Source: Hansfordia pulvinata (Eukaryota > Ascomycota > Sordariomycetes > Xylariales). Taken from it: a DNA stretch of 64,000 nt. The number at the start of each line of letters is the position of its first letter. The first letter of the stretch is position 1. Positions 35,541 through 47,770 of the stretch are shown here, piece by piece. Below the pieces are notes generated by a model, which made no database searches, was not told the DNA's origin, and saw nothing but the letters and a program-made list of their open reading frames with translations. Location: positions 1,213,001 to 1,277,000 of the forward strand of contig BJKQ01000012.1 of NCBI GenBank assembly GCA_006538405.1, given 5' to 3'. The position numbers and the translations under genes are program-made.

Positions 35541-37702
35541 TGACATCTCAAAACCCTAAAGATAGCAGACCCGGCCCGAGGGTCCAAGAAAGCTCAACAG
35601 GATGATGCCTACTGGCTCAAGAGCTGCTGCTGCTGCTGCTGCGCCACGTCCAGCCCTTCCGGCGCGGCCGCACGGGCACATCCGCACACGAGTATGAAGA
35701 GGCACACCACATCACTCTGCTCCTGTAAGCTCCACTGCGCATGCCGCACACGGGGCACTCGCAGCCAAGTGTGAAGTGAGCTCAAGGGACCCGCGCGTGC
35801 GACGGGGAGGAAGACACCCCGTCCACCACAGCCAGATAGCCGTCGATGGGGAAACCCCGTGGCCCCGGTGGTCAGCAGCCCGCGCGTACCGCCTCTTCCC
35901 GCCGGGTCTCCGTGCGGCCCCTCTTCTCTTCTCCTCATCGACTCTGGAGAAAAAAAGGCGGCGGGGGCCGATGAGCCTGTGGCAGCTCCGGAGGAGACGT
36001 TGTTGAGACAGGGCCACGAGGCTATGGGACCCCGGCCGGTCCCCCTTCCCCCGGAAAGGGCCTTGACTGAGAGACATCCCTTCCCCCCTTCTTCCCTTCT
36101 TTTCTTTTTTTGCTCTCTACTCCGTATCTACCGCGGCGTTTGACAAAGGTAAGAAATCGCGAGGTAGCTCTGTTCTGATAGAACAAGTCGTCTCGAAATC
36201 GGGTCTGCATCCGTGTGGGCGGTCGGGCCAGAAGAGGTTCCGTCGAAACGCGTCTTCGCTGTGTGTAAGACACGCTTTTTTTTCGCGTATTTTGTTCTTT
36301 CTTTCTTTTCTTTTCTTTTTCTCACCGCTCGGCTGCCTGGCGGTCACCCGCCAGTGCTTGCGTGCGTCTGGGCCTCGGGCACGACAGACACACAGGACAG
36401 GGGGGGGTTTCCAAGAACGCACACAGAGCGTGCCACGCGGTGGGTGGGAGTGCTCGGGCGGGCAAGAGGCAACAAATGCCGCTGTCTGAAAAGGCGTGCG
36501 CACTCTCGCCGGGTCTCACCTGGTTCCGAGAAGAGGGCCGAGCTTATCCCCCCGCCCCTCTCTCTTGTCAGCCAGTCCTGCGTGGCGCGTACGAGTATCG
36601 CTGACCTCCCTTTACACTTCTCTTGGGATTCGGACCCCGGCCGGATACCACACAGCCGCTTCAGCCCGACTGCAACGCGATGCGGCTAGGGCCACGTGCC
36701 GGGTGGCTAGGGGGCTATATTCTATTCGTGTCGTCCCACGCTGATGTCGTTCGACGCTGACCGCAGCGCGCTCAAAGTTGCCCCCACCCCCTCCCCCCCT
36801 CGGGCGCGGGGCCGAACAAGCTCTTTACTACATGATGCGCTCAACGTGGCCTACACTGGGCAGGATCTCGATGCTTGCGCGCTGGAGTAAGCCCCGCGGC
36901 ATCAGCTATCGCGGCCGGTCGCCCTCGCCCACCTTCAAAAAACCAGGCGAGCCGAAACGTCTGGCGGTCTCGCGTTGGCGCTGGCGGCGCCCCCTGCATC
37001 GGAGTAAGCACGCCTCGAGCAGGGCCTCTTGGGAGATGTGAAAACGGTAGTATTTCCTGTTCTCGCGGAAGACGCGGAAGCCCGCCCTCAGGGGAGCTGT
37101 GCCCAGTACCCGAGCCACGTTGTAGCTGTCGCGGGTTGTGCCTGAGCGAAGGGTCTCAGCGAGGCGCAGGCCCTTTCCTCCCGTCCCCATCCGTTCTATG
37201 CATACAAACATACATGTACATGGTCGCGAGCGCAGGTCTCCACCAGTCGGCAGCAAAGCGAGGACAGACACGGCCGTGTCACGTCGAGGGCGAGATCTCT
37301 CTCGCTATCTTTCTGACCCCCACAGCGCCCCAGTGCGTGGCCTCGGGCCCGACCGTCGAACGCGTGGACAGCACGGCAGACGGACGGACGACGCGAAAGC
37401 GAATTGCGCGTGTCGCCTGCCTCTGCTTGCCGGCCTTTCTCGGGACCCGGCCGTCTCCGCAGCGCAAAGGTCGTGCCATTGCCGTCACTTTGACTGGCCG
37501 TTTGACGTTCGTCCCGCGATGCCCGGCCTGCCCGTGTCCTCGGCCGCTCCGCCCTCTGAGACGTCCCCTTCCCATGCGAGCGAGCTGTTCGGCTTCTTGC
37601 TTTTTTTTTTTTTAAACCCTCCCTTGTTGAAATTTCAACCCAACGCCCTTTGCCTGCTTGAACCGAAAGAAAACGCCGAGCCAGCCGTATTTCGAGAATA
37701 AA

Positions 37703-38170
37703 TCAGTTGCCGATGAAGACGGAGACCTGGGATGCGTGTGTCAGTCGGGACTGGGACCACAGGGTCCGGGGCGGCGGAGGATCGGGGTGACGAACGGCCA
37801 TGATGACGCAGCAGAGACTCATGTACGGGCTCAGTCTCTCCCCGACGCGTGCCGCTTTCCAGAAGATGCCCATCAGCCTGCCGAGGATATATGTTAGCGG
37901 AGGGGGCGCTTTCGTTAGTTTAGGGGGGCGGGGTGGTCCCCTCGTCGGGCAGGGTCGGGAGGGCGTACCCTTGCTTGTTGCGGTCGAGGATCGTGGGGAA
38001 GATTTGATGCAGGTAGGTGCAGGTGCAGATGAGGAGGAGGATGACCAGGAGCAGAGCCTGGAAGTTGAAAAGGGCGGACTGCAGGATACTGGAGTTAGTG
38101 TCGGCGAGAGCGCGGGGCGGGCAAGCAATGTGCCGCGATCCGGGCGGACTGCGGCAGGCGGACGTACCAT
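37703..38170 (-). CDS. ksh1: Kish, small secretory-pathway membrane protein (72 aa)
   Basis: Four exons: 38168-38170 (the ATG alone), 37969-38078, 37796-37877 and 37703-37726. Introns are 89, 91 and 69 bp with donors GTACGT, GTACGC and GTTCGT and CAG acceptors; intron 2 has a CTAAC branch site. The spliced product is exactly 72 aa, the length of yeast Ksh1. Visible features: [22 protein letters not shown] (first hydrophobic segment), [14 protein letters not shown] loop, [22 protein letters not shown] (second segment) and the C-terminal VSVFIGN. Kish proteins act in early secretion at the ER-Golgi. The gene is divergent from taf13, sharing an 893-bp upstream region. Identification is firm because the whole protein is conserved; no continuous frame reveals it, since exon 1 is one codon. 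Confidence 0.96.
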   Translation of the reverse strand: MVRPPAAVRPDRGTLLARPALSPTLTPVSCSPPFSTSRLCSWSSSSSSAPAPTCIKSSPRSSTATSKGTPSRPCPTRGPPRPPKLTKAPPPLTYILGRLMGIFWKAARVGERLSPYMSLCCVIMAVRHPDPPPPRTLWSQSRLTHASQVSVFIGN

Positions 38171-39063
38171 CCTGAGTGGGCTTTTTCGTGCTCTGGGCTC
38201 GGCCCTCGCTTTCGTAGTTGAAACAGCGCCGGTGGTGGTGGTGGTGGTGGTGGTGGGGAGGGGGGGAATGGCAGATCGCTGAGGGCGTCGCTGGTGACGT
38301 TTGGCGACGAAGGGCGGCTGCGTAAGGTGAGGCTGCGATATGCAAAGACCAGGTGTTGAGTTTGGCGGCGGGGTACTTGTGGTGAACACCAGTCCTCTGC
38401 GATGCAGCATGTACCCGTGCGAGCTGGGCGAGCTAAGCCTCCAGTCGGTCGAGGGCCCACCACAGCTCCGAGCTGGTGATGTACAGGGACGAGCACTACT
38501 CGTACGAGTACTGCTCGTCTCGTAGCTCGTAGGGCCGAAGCACAGGTGCCTAACATGCTAGAACCAGATATTGCAAGCAATCATTCATTCAAATCAACGG
38601 CATGTTGAAGGATCCGTCATTCTGAGCATTGTCACCTTGACATCAACTGAAAGGAATAGAGGCATTCGGCCAGATATATGTAGACTTCGCACTGCATTAC
38701 TTCGAATTAGAGTGTACCTCTGACAGACTGCAAGCTCCAGTACTCGCAGGTCCCAATGAACTTGCTGGATATTGGTTTATCCAGTACATTATGCCAATAT
38801 CCGACTTCATTCTCTAATCGGCACCTGACTCGCGCGTCACTGCAGGCGCGTGGTGCCGCGACTGATAGAAGTGGGTTAACAAGGCACTCAAGGCTATCAC
38901 ATGCGTTGGGTTGGTAGATCACACCACGGCCACCACCCACCAGAGCTTCACCCTCATCGACCTCACCACATTGCTTCCATCCACGCGCCGCCCGATTTGC
39001 GCCGTCCCCGCCAGTCGAATCCTTCCGTATCAGCACACACGCGACCAGCCCACCCGCGAAAGC
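38171..39063. promoter_or_regulatory. Divergent promoter region of ksh1 and taf13
   Basis: Head-to-head arrangement with 893 bp between the two start codons. It contains (GGT)n on the plus strand near 38230-38260, the strongest copy of the TACGAGTA-type motif (ACTACTCGTACGAGTACTGC near 38496-38516) and an AT-richer part at 38560-38800. No TATA box is obvious near either start. Confidence 0.5.
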
Positions 39064-39644
39064 ATGGAGCCCCGAGCACGCGCTGGCAAGAATGTCGGAA
39101 AGGAGACCTTCCAAGCCAAAGATGGTATGCCATGGCCATCACCCCTGCTTGCCCGCCTCTCACTGACCGAATCGCGCTGCTAGTCAGCCGCCTTCTGACG
39201 GCATACGGCGACGTCGACCCCCCGCTCCCCGAGACGGTCCGCGTGGCCGACGAGATTGTGACCGAGTTCCTCGAGGGCATCTGCTTCGAGGCCAGCCGCC
39301 ACGCGCAGGTCGCTGGCCGCCAGAAGCTCAAGTTTGACGACTTTGAGTTCGCGCTGCGCCGCAGCCCAGAGTACCTCGGGAAGGTCCGCAGCATGATCGA
39401 CAAGCGCCAGCAGCTGCAGGCCATGCGGAAGACGTTCGACCAGGACGACTCGGCCCTGGCCAAGGAGGCGGAGCAGCAGGACGCCGCGGCGGCCGCGGCG
39501 GCCGCCAAGAACAACGCCGGGGCCGCCGGAGACGACCTCGTGGGCCTTAGCGACGACGACGACGCCGACACTGCCAGCGCCCTGGCCTCTACCAAAGGCG
39601 GCAGCAAGAAGCGCAAGAGAAAGGACAAGGACGCGGGCAAGTGA
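39064..39644 (+). CDS. taf13: Transcription initiation factor TFIID subunit 13 (TAF13)
   Basis: Nuclear subunit of the TFIID general transcription factor; its histone fold pairs with TAF11. Two exons: 39064-39124 and 39184-39644, split by a 59-bp intron (GTATGC donor, CTGAC branch, TAG acceptor) and giving 173 aa. The start MEPRARAGKNVGK and the histone-fold core (LLTAYGDVDPPLPETVRVADEI, then EFLEGICFEASRHAQ, then KLKFDDFEFALRRSPEYLGKV, residues ~23-95) are typical. After the fold come a charged/alanine-rich linker, an Asp-rich acidic patch (LSDDDDAD) and a basic C-terminal tail (KKRKRKDKD), which could act as a nuclear localisation signal. The longer upstream-open frame starting at 38901 passes through the intron and is not used. 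Confidence 0.95.
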
Positions 39645-41240
39645 GCCGAGACGGTGACGCGCTGCCCTCATCTTCAGAATGACGCGGGCCATCTGCGGGA
39701 CGTCTCTCGAACGTTCCCCTTCATGACAGGGATTGCTTTACGGTTTGTCTTCACAGCGCGGAGTTACATAGAGATACCAGATATGAGATTGGATTACAGG
39801 CACCGCCATCGCAGCAGCGACACCAGCACCGCGTGTTACTGTCCCTGCTGTCAACCATGAAGTGATATGTCCATACTAGCACACGTGTTGCCTCGATTTT
39901 GGCCCAACCCGCCCCTTCAATGACGTGCCCTTCCAGGAGTAGTACACATACGATACGAGTCAGCGAAAGCCTGATCGCCAGTCCCCTCTCACTCACTCAA
40001 AGTACATGAAGGCAGCTAACTGGCGTCTGCAGACCAGAAGCTCTGCAAGCGAGACTGCAGGTAAAGAGCAGCCCTCCCGCCTTGCAACCGATGCGTTGCA
40101 GACGCTCGGTAATCACCGGCCCTGGCGTCATTCCCGCAGCCTCAGACTTGGAGTAAGCTCGCGGCTGTGGATGATCCCAATCAGGGCGTGTCGAGCCTTC
40201 TCTCTGTCCCCGTACGGAGGATCTCCACTGGCCGTGTCAAAACCCCCGACACACGATCCGATTCCGGCTTGCCGAGTTGAGCGGACAGAGGGCTCTGGAT
40301 TCTCACTTGGGCCGCGCACGCACGCACGCAAGGCGCCGACGGACGCGCGCGGCTCGCCTTGCTTCGGCGTCTCCAAAACACGGAAAACGCCAGGCGAAAT
40401 TTGCACTGGTGGTTGACCAGAAGCGGCAAGAGTGGGCAGGCGGGGGGAGGCGTCTCACAGGCACACGCGCGCCATGTGTTCCAGGGCAATTCGCGCCATC
40501 GGCGCCGCGCTGCAGGACGGCCTGGGTGACTTACACGGTGCAGGCCCTCCCCAGAGACAAGCAGACGAGACGAGACGGTGTAGCGAGTGCGGGTAGTCTG
40601 CAGAGCCCAAGTGCCTACATAAAGAGGTTGCTGGCAGGCAGAGACCCCAAAGGCCGCCCCCCTTAGCGGACGAGATGTATGTCAAAGTGAGCACAGAGTC
40701 TCACGACGGCGGCGGCGCCCCGGCCAAAGGACATGCGGCGCCGACGTGATGCCGTCGGGCTCTGTCTCTGGAGCGTAATGAGATCAAGACACAATGACCT
40801 CATGACACGATGCACCGCTCAAGAAAGTCACCAAAGCCCGCAGCCGCAGCCACGGCGGCTCTACAAGGCGCGCTTCTGTATGCCGGCGAAGGCACGCACA
40901 TGCCGGTCTTCGCACTGACAGATGGAGGCTGTCGTGTCTTATTGCGATGCGCCCATCTCCAACTCGGCGACTGCTCGGTATCCGTGGTCCCGCACATGCG
41001 GGATAAGCAGGTGTGAGTATGACCTGCGTGTCTCGACGACAACCCCTCCTCCCTCCCCGCCTCAGCCGTCCATCGCTGACTCGATAGCAGATGCCGGGTG
41101 AAGCTCCGGAAAGGCCACCGTAAGGGGCTGGCCGAAGCGGGCCCGGGGGACCGAACAGGCCCGTCTGCCCGGCCGGCCGGTCGCCGGTTGTGGGGAAGCT
41201 CCGATAACGGACCGGGATGCCGCTGATGCCGGTGCTGGGG

Positions 41241-41273
41241 CTGATGCTGATGCTGATGCTGATGCTGATGCTG
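41241..41273. repeat. Hexanucleotide repeat (CTGATG)n, five copies
   Basis: Perfect hexamer array seen directly, in intergenic DNA. Confidence 0.85.
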
Positions 41274-41621
41274 ACGGCCAGTGGTGACGACGGCATGGAC
41301 CACACATGGGATCACACCCAACCAGTCCTGCCCCTGCGAGCGTCCACCCTTGGTTCCCCGCGATCGCCCAGCCCACCCCCGGGCCAGTCTGCTCGTGGTT
41401 ATTCCCGCGACGCCCGGCCTCGGCCTCGAAAAGCCCAGATGACCCGGCGATGGGCAGGGCGCACCGCGCTAGGCCCCGGCTGACCTGTGCCGGGCGGGCC
41501 GGGATTCGATTCGGAGTTGGTCCGATTCGCTGCTCTCGCTAGCGGGTGAGCCGAAGGGTTGTGCTCCGGGCCCAGGCTCTGCGATAACGGCGTCCTGTAC
41601 GTCACAGAATCGAGTACCTTT

Positions 41622-41650
41622 TACACACACACACACACACACACGCACAC
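41622..41650. repeat. (AC)n microsatellite
   Basis: About 12 dinucleotide copies followed by GCACAC. Confidence 0.85.
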
Positions 41651-43122
41651 TCGCAAGACCATTGTTTGCCGGTAGTCCGGGTGGCGCTCGGCGTATTAGC
41701 AAGCGCTTGAAGGGGAATGACAAGGCGAGGAAAGAAGAAAACCCCGACTGCCGCCCGCCACCCACGAACCAACAAGCACGACTTGGTGTTTATTGTGTGT
41801 GAGTGGAGAGCGGCAACTTGCATTCCGGCTCGAGTTTCTCCACGACTGGGCGAGTCTGGGGGCTATCGTAGCTGCTTCCTGTCGCTGGACGTGACCACCA
41901 GGGGCGACCCAAGCAGGTTCCGCATGTATCCCTGTTGCTCGGTCTGCCGCCAGCACGATGCTGTCGTTGCGAGAGGTTACTGTGGTCGGAGCTGGATCAT
42001 GCTCCCCTATACTCGGAGGGTACATTGTCGTTGCGTGGGCCGCTGAAGACGGACCACCGTGATATGCAACTGTGTGCACGATGACCTTACGCAACAGAAA
42101 CCAACCACAAAATATCGCCCGCTCGGACACGCGCTGGTGACATGCTAGCATTGCCCCGTGCAGGTGTTGGTCGAAGCTAATCAGGTAGGCGGGCAGTTTG
42201 CAGCCGCATGCTATACCCATTCGCCAACCGAGATGCCCATGCATCTTGCGTGCTTGGCTGGCCCCTGTCGCTCTCCCGCGGACAACTCCCCGCTCAGTCA
42301 CGCCCTACTGACGCTTCCCCCACAGACCCGTCACATGGAGGCCCGCTCGATAGAACCCCCCTTCACCCCCCCCACACACGCATGCTCGTACACACGAGAC
42401 CGCCGCCGCCAAACGGCCGCCGGGCGGTCCAGAAGGCGGCGGAGGCGGCGTCGGCGACGTCGGCGGCGGGGGTTGTGGCGGCTACAACGCTGCGGGCTCG
42501 TGGCGCGAGGCCACCGCCATACCCACATCCCACTCTTTTTTTTTTCGTCTCCCCTCCCTCTTTCGCCACTCGCCCACGCCCACGCCCACGCATATCGGCG
42601 CTGCAAACTTTGATGACTGATGACAGAAGCGCCTCTCAAACAGCACAAGTGTGAACTAGTGGCTTCCGTTTGCATGCGGGAGACCGACTTGACTTCGCCG
42701 GGGTTCAAGTCACGGTAGTGTACTCGTACCAGCACTCTGCGGGGCGACAAGGGGTCCGCTGTATGGCGAGAAAAAGGAAGAGAGTTGCATCTTTTGGGTC
42801 TCTACGACGTACCAATGATGCGGCGGGTGTTTTTTTTTTTTTTCAACGGTCTCGTACTTCTTCCTCTTCTTCTTCTTTTTGTTTTCCCCTCCACACTCTC
42901 CATAGGTAGTCGAAACTCCTTGTTGTGTCTGCCTCTGTGTGATCCAATGGATAGACTGCCCAAGGTCCCGTTCCCAGTCGTCGTTGATACTTTTCCACAC
43001 CGAGTAACAGAAGCATCCGGCTTGACGGCCCACTGAATGGAACAGAAAACACAGCTCGCGCTTCAGTCCAAATCCTTCTCCTCCCCTTCCCCCCCGTTCA
43101 CTTCGTGAGCTCGCTGCCACCG

Positions 43123-44984
43123 ATGGCTCCTTCACCCCGTACCGGGGCGGCGGCGGCCGCGGCGGCCCACCACGCCGAGCCGCCCCGCCCGCCGACGAGC
43201 CTCCTGGACGACCGGGACGCCGGGGCCAGGGGGCCTTGGGAGTCTCCCCGGCTCGAGCCGCCGGAGTCGGCGCCCGCCCCGGTCGCCAGATCACCCAAGC
43301 TGTCGTCCGGCGGCGGTGGTGGTCCGGACTACCTCGAGCCCCTGTTAATGTCCCCCTCCTCCTCCCCGCCGCCGGGAGCCGCCGGGCCTCTGCGGCTTCT
43401 TGCGACGGCGAGGAGTGGGTAGCGGCGGCCTCGCAGCGACAACGACAACACCGACCCCGGCAGACCCAAAGCCAGAGGGAGGCGGCAGGGAGGGGCCCCC
43501 TCGGCGCGCGGCTGCGGTCGGCGTGGATGGCGAACCGGGCGCCGGCGATGGTGGTGCTGTCGCAGATGTGCGGCGCGGTGATGAACATGCTGGCGCGGCT
43601 GCTTGAGACGGGCGGGGGCAGTGGCAGCAGCAGCGGCGGCGAGGGAGAGGGCGAGGGCGAGGGCGAGAGCGAGGCCCGCCTGCACCCGATGCAGGTGCTG
43701 TTCGCGCGCATGGCGGTGACGCTGCTGGCCTCGGGTGCGTACATGGCCGTGACGGCGCGGCGGCAACAACGACGGCAACAAGGGCGCAACGGCGGTGGCG
43801 GCGGCGGCGGCGGTAATATCAACTCACGAGCGGGTCCCATCATCCCGGGGGGCATCCTGGGCCCGCGCGAGGTGCGGCCGCTGCTGGCGGCGCGGGGCCT
43901 GACGGGCTTCTTCGGCATCTACGGCATGTGGTACTCGGTCATGTACCTGCCGCTGGCCGAGGCGACGGTGCTGTCCTTCCTGGCGCCCAACATCGCCGGC
44001 TGGCTGTGCTGGGTCTTCCTGCGCGACCCCTTCACCCGCCGCGAGCAGGCCGCCTCGCTGCTCGCCCTGGCCGGCGTCGTCGTCATCACCCGCCCGCTGT
44101 CGCTGTTCACCGGGGGCGGCGGTGGTGGTGGTGGTGGTGGTGACGCCGCGCCGGTGATGGTGCCCTCGCCCCAGCAGCAGCAGCAGCAGCAGTATCCCGG
44201 ATCGATAGGGGTGGACCTCGTGGGCCCTGGCTTCGGAGGCGGCGGCGCGAACGCGAACGCGACGATGACGACGATGATGATGGCGGCGGCCACGGCGGCA
44301 GGGGAGGACGCTGGCGCGACGGGGGCGGCGCAGCGCCTGGCGGCCATCGGGATGGGCCTGGTCGGGGCGCTGGGGTCGGCGGCGTCGCTGGTCGTGCTGC
44401 GGTGGATCGGCCCGCGGGCGCACGCGCTGCACTCGGTCAACTACTTTGCGGCGTGGTGCGTCGTCGTGTCGGGCGTCTACATGGCCGTCTACCACCACGC
44501 CTCCTCCTCGTCGTCGCTGTCGCTGTCGCTGTCGCCGCCCTCGCCGCGCCAGTGCGCCCTGCTGCTGGCCATCGGCGCCAGCGGCTTCGGCACGCAGTAC
44601 GCGCTGACCAAGGGCATGGCCTGGGAGCGCAGCAACCGCGCCACCGCCATGATCTACACGCACGTCCTGTTCGCCGCCGGCTTCGACCGCTGGGTCTTCG
44701 GCACCGACATGGGCTGGTGGACCTCGCTCGGCTGCTGGATGGTCGTCGGCAGCGCCGTCTGGGTCGCCGTCGGGAAGGAGGCGCCGCGCCCGGATCCCAA
44801 GGCGGCGTCGTCGTCATCCCCCTCTGGGTCTGGCGGCGCCGGCGTGAACGAGACCGCTGATCAAGGCGGCTGCAGTCAGGGCGGCGGCGACGACGGCGAT
44901 CGTGATGACGACGACAACGACGACGGCCCGTCAAAGCCGCCGAGGGATCTCGAGGAAGGGAGGTCGGGCAGGATACAGGATTAA
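43123..44984 (+). CDS. EamA/DMT superfamily transporter (SLC35G-like), multi-pass
   Basis: Integral membrane transporter of the drug/metabolite (EamA) type; substrate unknown. The ATG at 43123 (CCACCGATGG context) is preferred over a GTG at 43105. The head (residues 1-97) is Ala/Pro/Ser-rich and lies in a different frame from the membrane part. A 74-bp intron 43415-43488 (GTGGGT...GGCAG) joins them to give ~595 aa, but one missing base would also do so. Visible helices include APAMVVLSQMCGAVMNMLA, VLFARMAVTLLASGAYMAV, GFFGIYGMWYSVMYLPLAEA, TVLSFLAPNIAGWLCWVFL, ASLLALAGVVVITRPLSLF, GLVGALGSAASLVVLRWIG and YTHVLFAAGFDRWVF, in the two-fold EamA order. Oddities: a Gly/Gln/Met-rich insert (44118-44300) between the EamA halves, a Gly tract within the first half, and an acidic Asp-rich C-terminal tail. 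Family assignment is firm; the N-terminal model is not. Confidence 0.85.
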
Positions 44985-46157
44985 ACGGCTGGGTTCTGAA
45001 TATAACAAGGCTGGAGATAGACACCGGCTTCTTCTAGATCCAGTGGCACGGTGGCGGCGCTGCGGGAACAGGTATTGAAGCCCAGTTGCGGCTCGGATTC
45101 TAAAGATGCTGCATGGAGACATCTACCTACATGAGATACTGATAGTCAATACTTCTACATGGTTATAAAGATTCAAGGCTAGAGTGAAAGGTCTCAGCAC
45201 GGGTCCTCCAATGTGATTGGCTGGGGGTTGGCAACAGGGGTCTATCGAATCCCTGCAGCCTCGTCTCGTGTTGACTTCATTGTAAAGGAAGAAGTTGTAG
45301 TCAGTTGAAACTTTGCACTATCAAGAGTCCAATGGCCGATGTGTATAATGGTATATTGTTGACTCAGCAAAGAGAGGAAAACGACAACAGGGAATCGAGA
45401 GATGAGCGTTTTGGTGCTACTTGTCTGATCCTGTGGTCAGACAACACTCATGTTGACAGGATAACCAGAAACAGCCTCAGAAATTGTCACCATCTCTTGT
45501 ACCGTTTGGAAGAAAGTCCCGGGGACGAGAAGACAATAACGTCAATTCGTTGATATGTTATCAATAGAAAAGAAAAAAGAAACGTGGAGTTGGGTTGTTT
45601 GTACAAATGTCAAGACTGAGTGAGGGAAGAAAGCCAGGGAGGGACAGTGCGAAGACAGTGTTCTCTCATACATTGGCACAGTACAGCGCGTCGCCCCGAA
45701 AAGTTAGACTGGCAGGAGCAGGCGCGCGCACGCACACGGCAGGCGCAACCCACGTTCGAGCAGCAACCTGGAACCCATCCAACGAAACACCAGCCGACGA
45801 CGGCGATGCGCTGCTGACCCTCCCTCGCCATCCCCCACCCGCGCCCATTGCATCGCCCTGCGCCGCGCTCCAGCTCCCCCCTTCCCCTCCGTCTCCCCGG
45901 TTCGTCCTCGCATCCGGGTCTCCGCTCACCAGCTTCCCTCGTTGCATCGCGCCGTCGCAGCTTCGGACCTTCTCGCCCCAAACAGCGAGGCCAGACCCCA
46001 GCCCCGGCATTGTCAACCCCCGACCCCCCGGCGCGCTCTCTCCAGGACGTCCCGAATCTTGGACGGCATCCCGTGACCGCTCGACGACATCGCCCACGAC
46101 GACCCGACGCGACTGACTCCCCACTCCCCGGCGACCACCGTCGATCCCGCCGCCACC
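44985..46157. other. Intergenic region upstream of RVB1
   Basis: AT-richer left half (45100-45600), with a minus-strand CCAAT (ATTGG at about 45216-45220), then a C-rich pyrimidine leader up to the RVB1 ATG, typical of highly expressed fungal housekeeping genes. An 82-codon plus frame (45305-45553) shows no family match. Confidence 0.5.

Positions 46158-47770
<1,613 letters not shown>

Larger units (their letters stand above)
20025..37702. other. 17.7-kb gene-poor, repeat-dense GC-rich block
   Basis: No reading frame on either strand shows a recognisable domain or coherent exon set. Most long frames are Arg/Pro/Ser/His-rich shadows of GC-rich low-complexity DNA. Contents: the probable SOK1-family promoter with CAGA repeats (20.7-21.0 kb), several poly-G/C tracts, pentamer and hexamer arrays, (TGC)n, (CCA)n, (CA)n and (GT)n, and dispersed TACGAGTA/TACTCGTA and GGTACCTAGGTACC-like motifs. 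One short minus frame near 36906-37271 looks more protein-like than the rest. The block is not AT-rich, so it does not look like a RIP-mutated transposon graveyard or a typical fungal centromere. Unrecognised lineage-specific or non-coding genes are possible. Confidence 0.55.
39645..43122. other. 3.5-kb intergenic region, no gene recognised
   Basis: Frames of 100-200 codons on both strands (for example 40006-40416, 41696-42301) lack domains. Contains (CTGATG)n and (CA)n repeats, an inverted GGCCGGCCGG near 41169-41180 and one TACTCGTAC motif at 42720-42730. The right end is the promoter of the transporter gene. Confidence 0.5.

Noticed and set aside
36875..37615. 246-codon plus-strand frame
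   Set aside because: Low-complexity ending in poly-Phe from a poly-T run; no family resemblance.
20025..37702. Interpretation as a centromere or RIP-degraded transposon island
   Set aside because: Base composition is GC-rich and no transposase, integrase, reverse transcriptase or terminal repeat was recognised.
42700..42720. GGGTTCAAGTC resembling a tRNA B box (also GGTTCAAATC near 276)
   Set aside because: No matching A box, acceptor stem or cloverleaf could be drawn around either.
45305..45553. 82-codon plus-strand frame upstream of RVB1
   Set aside because: No resemblance to any family and no splice or promoter support.
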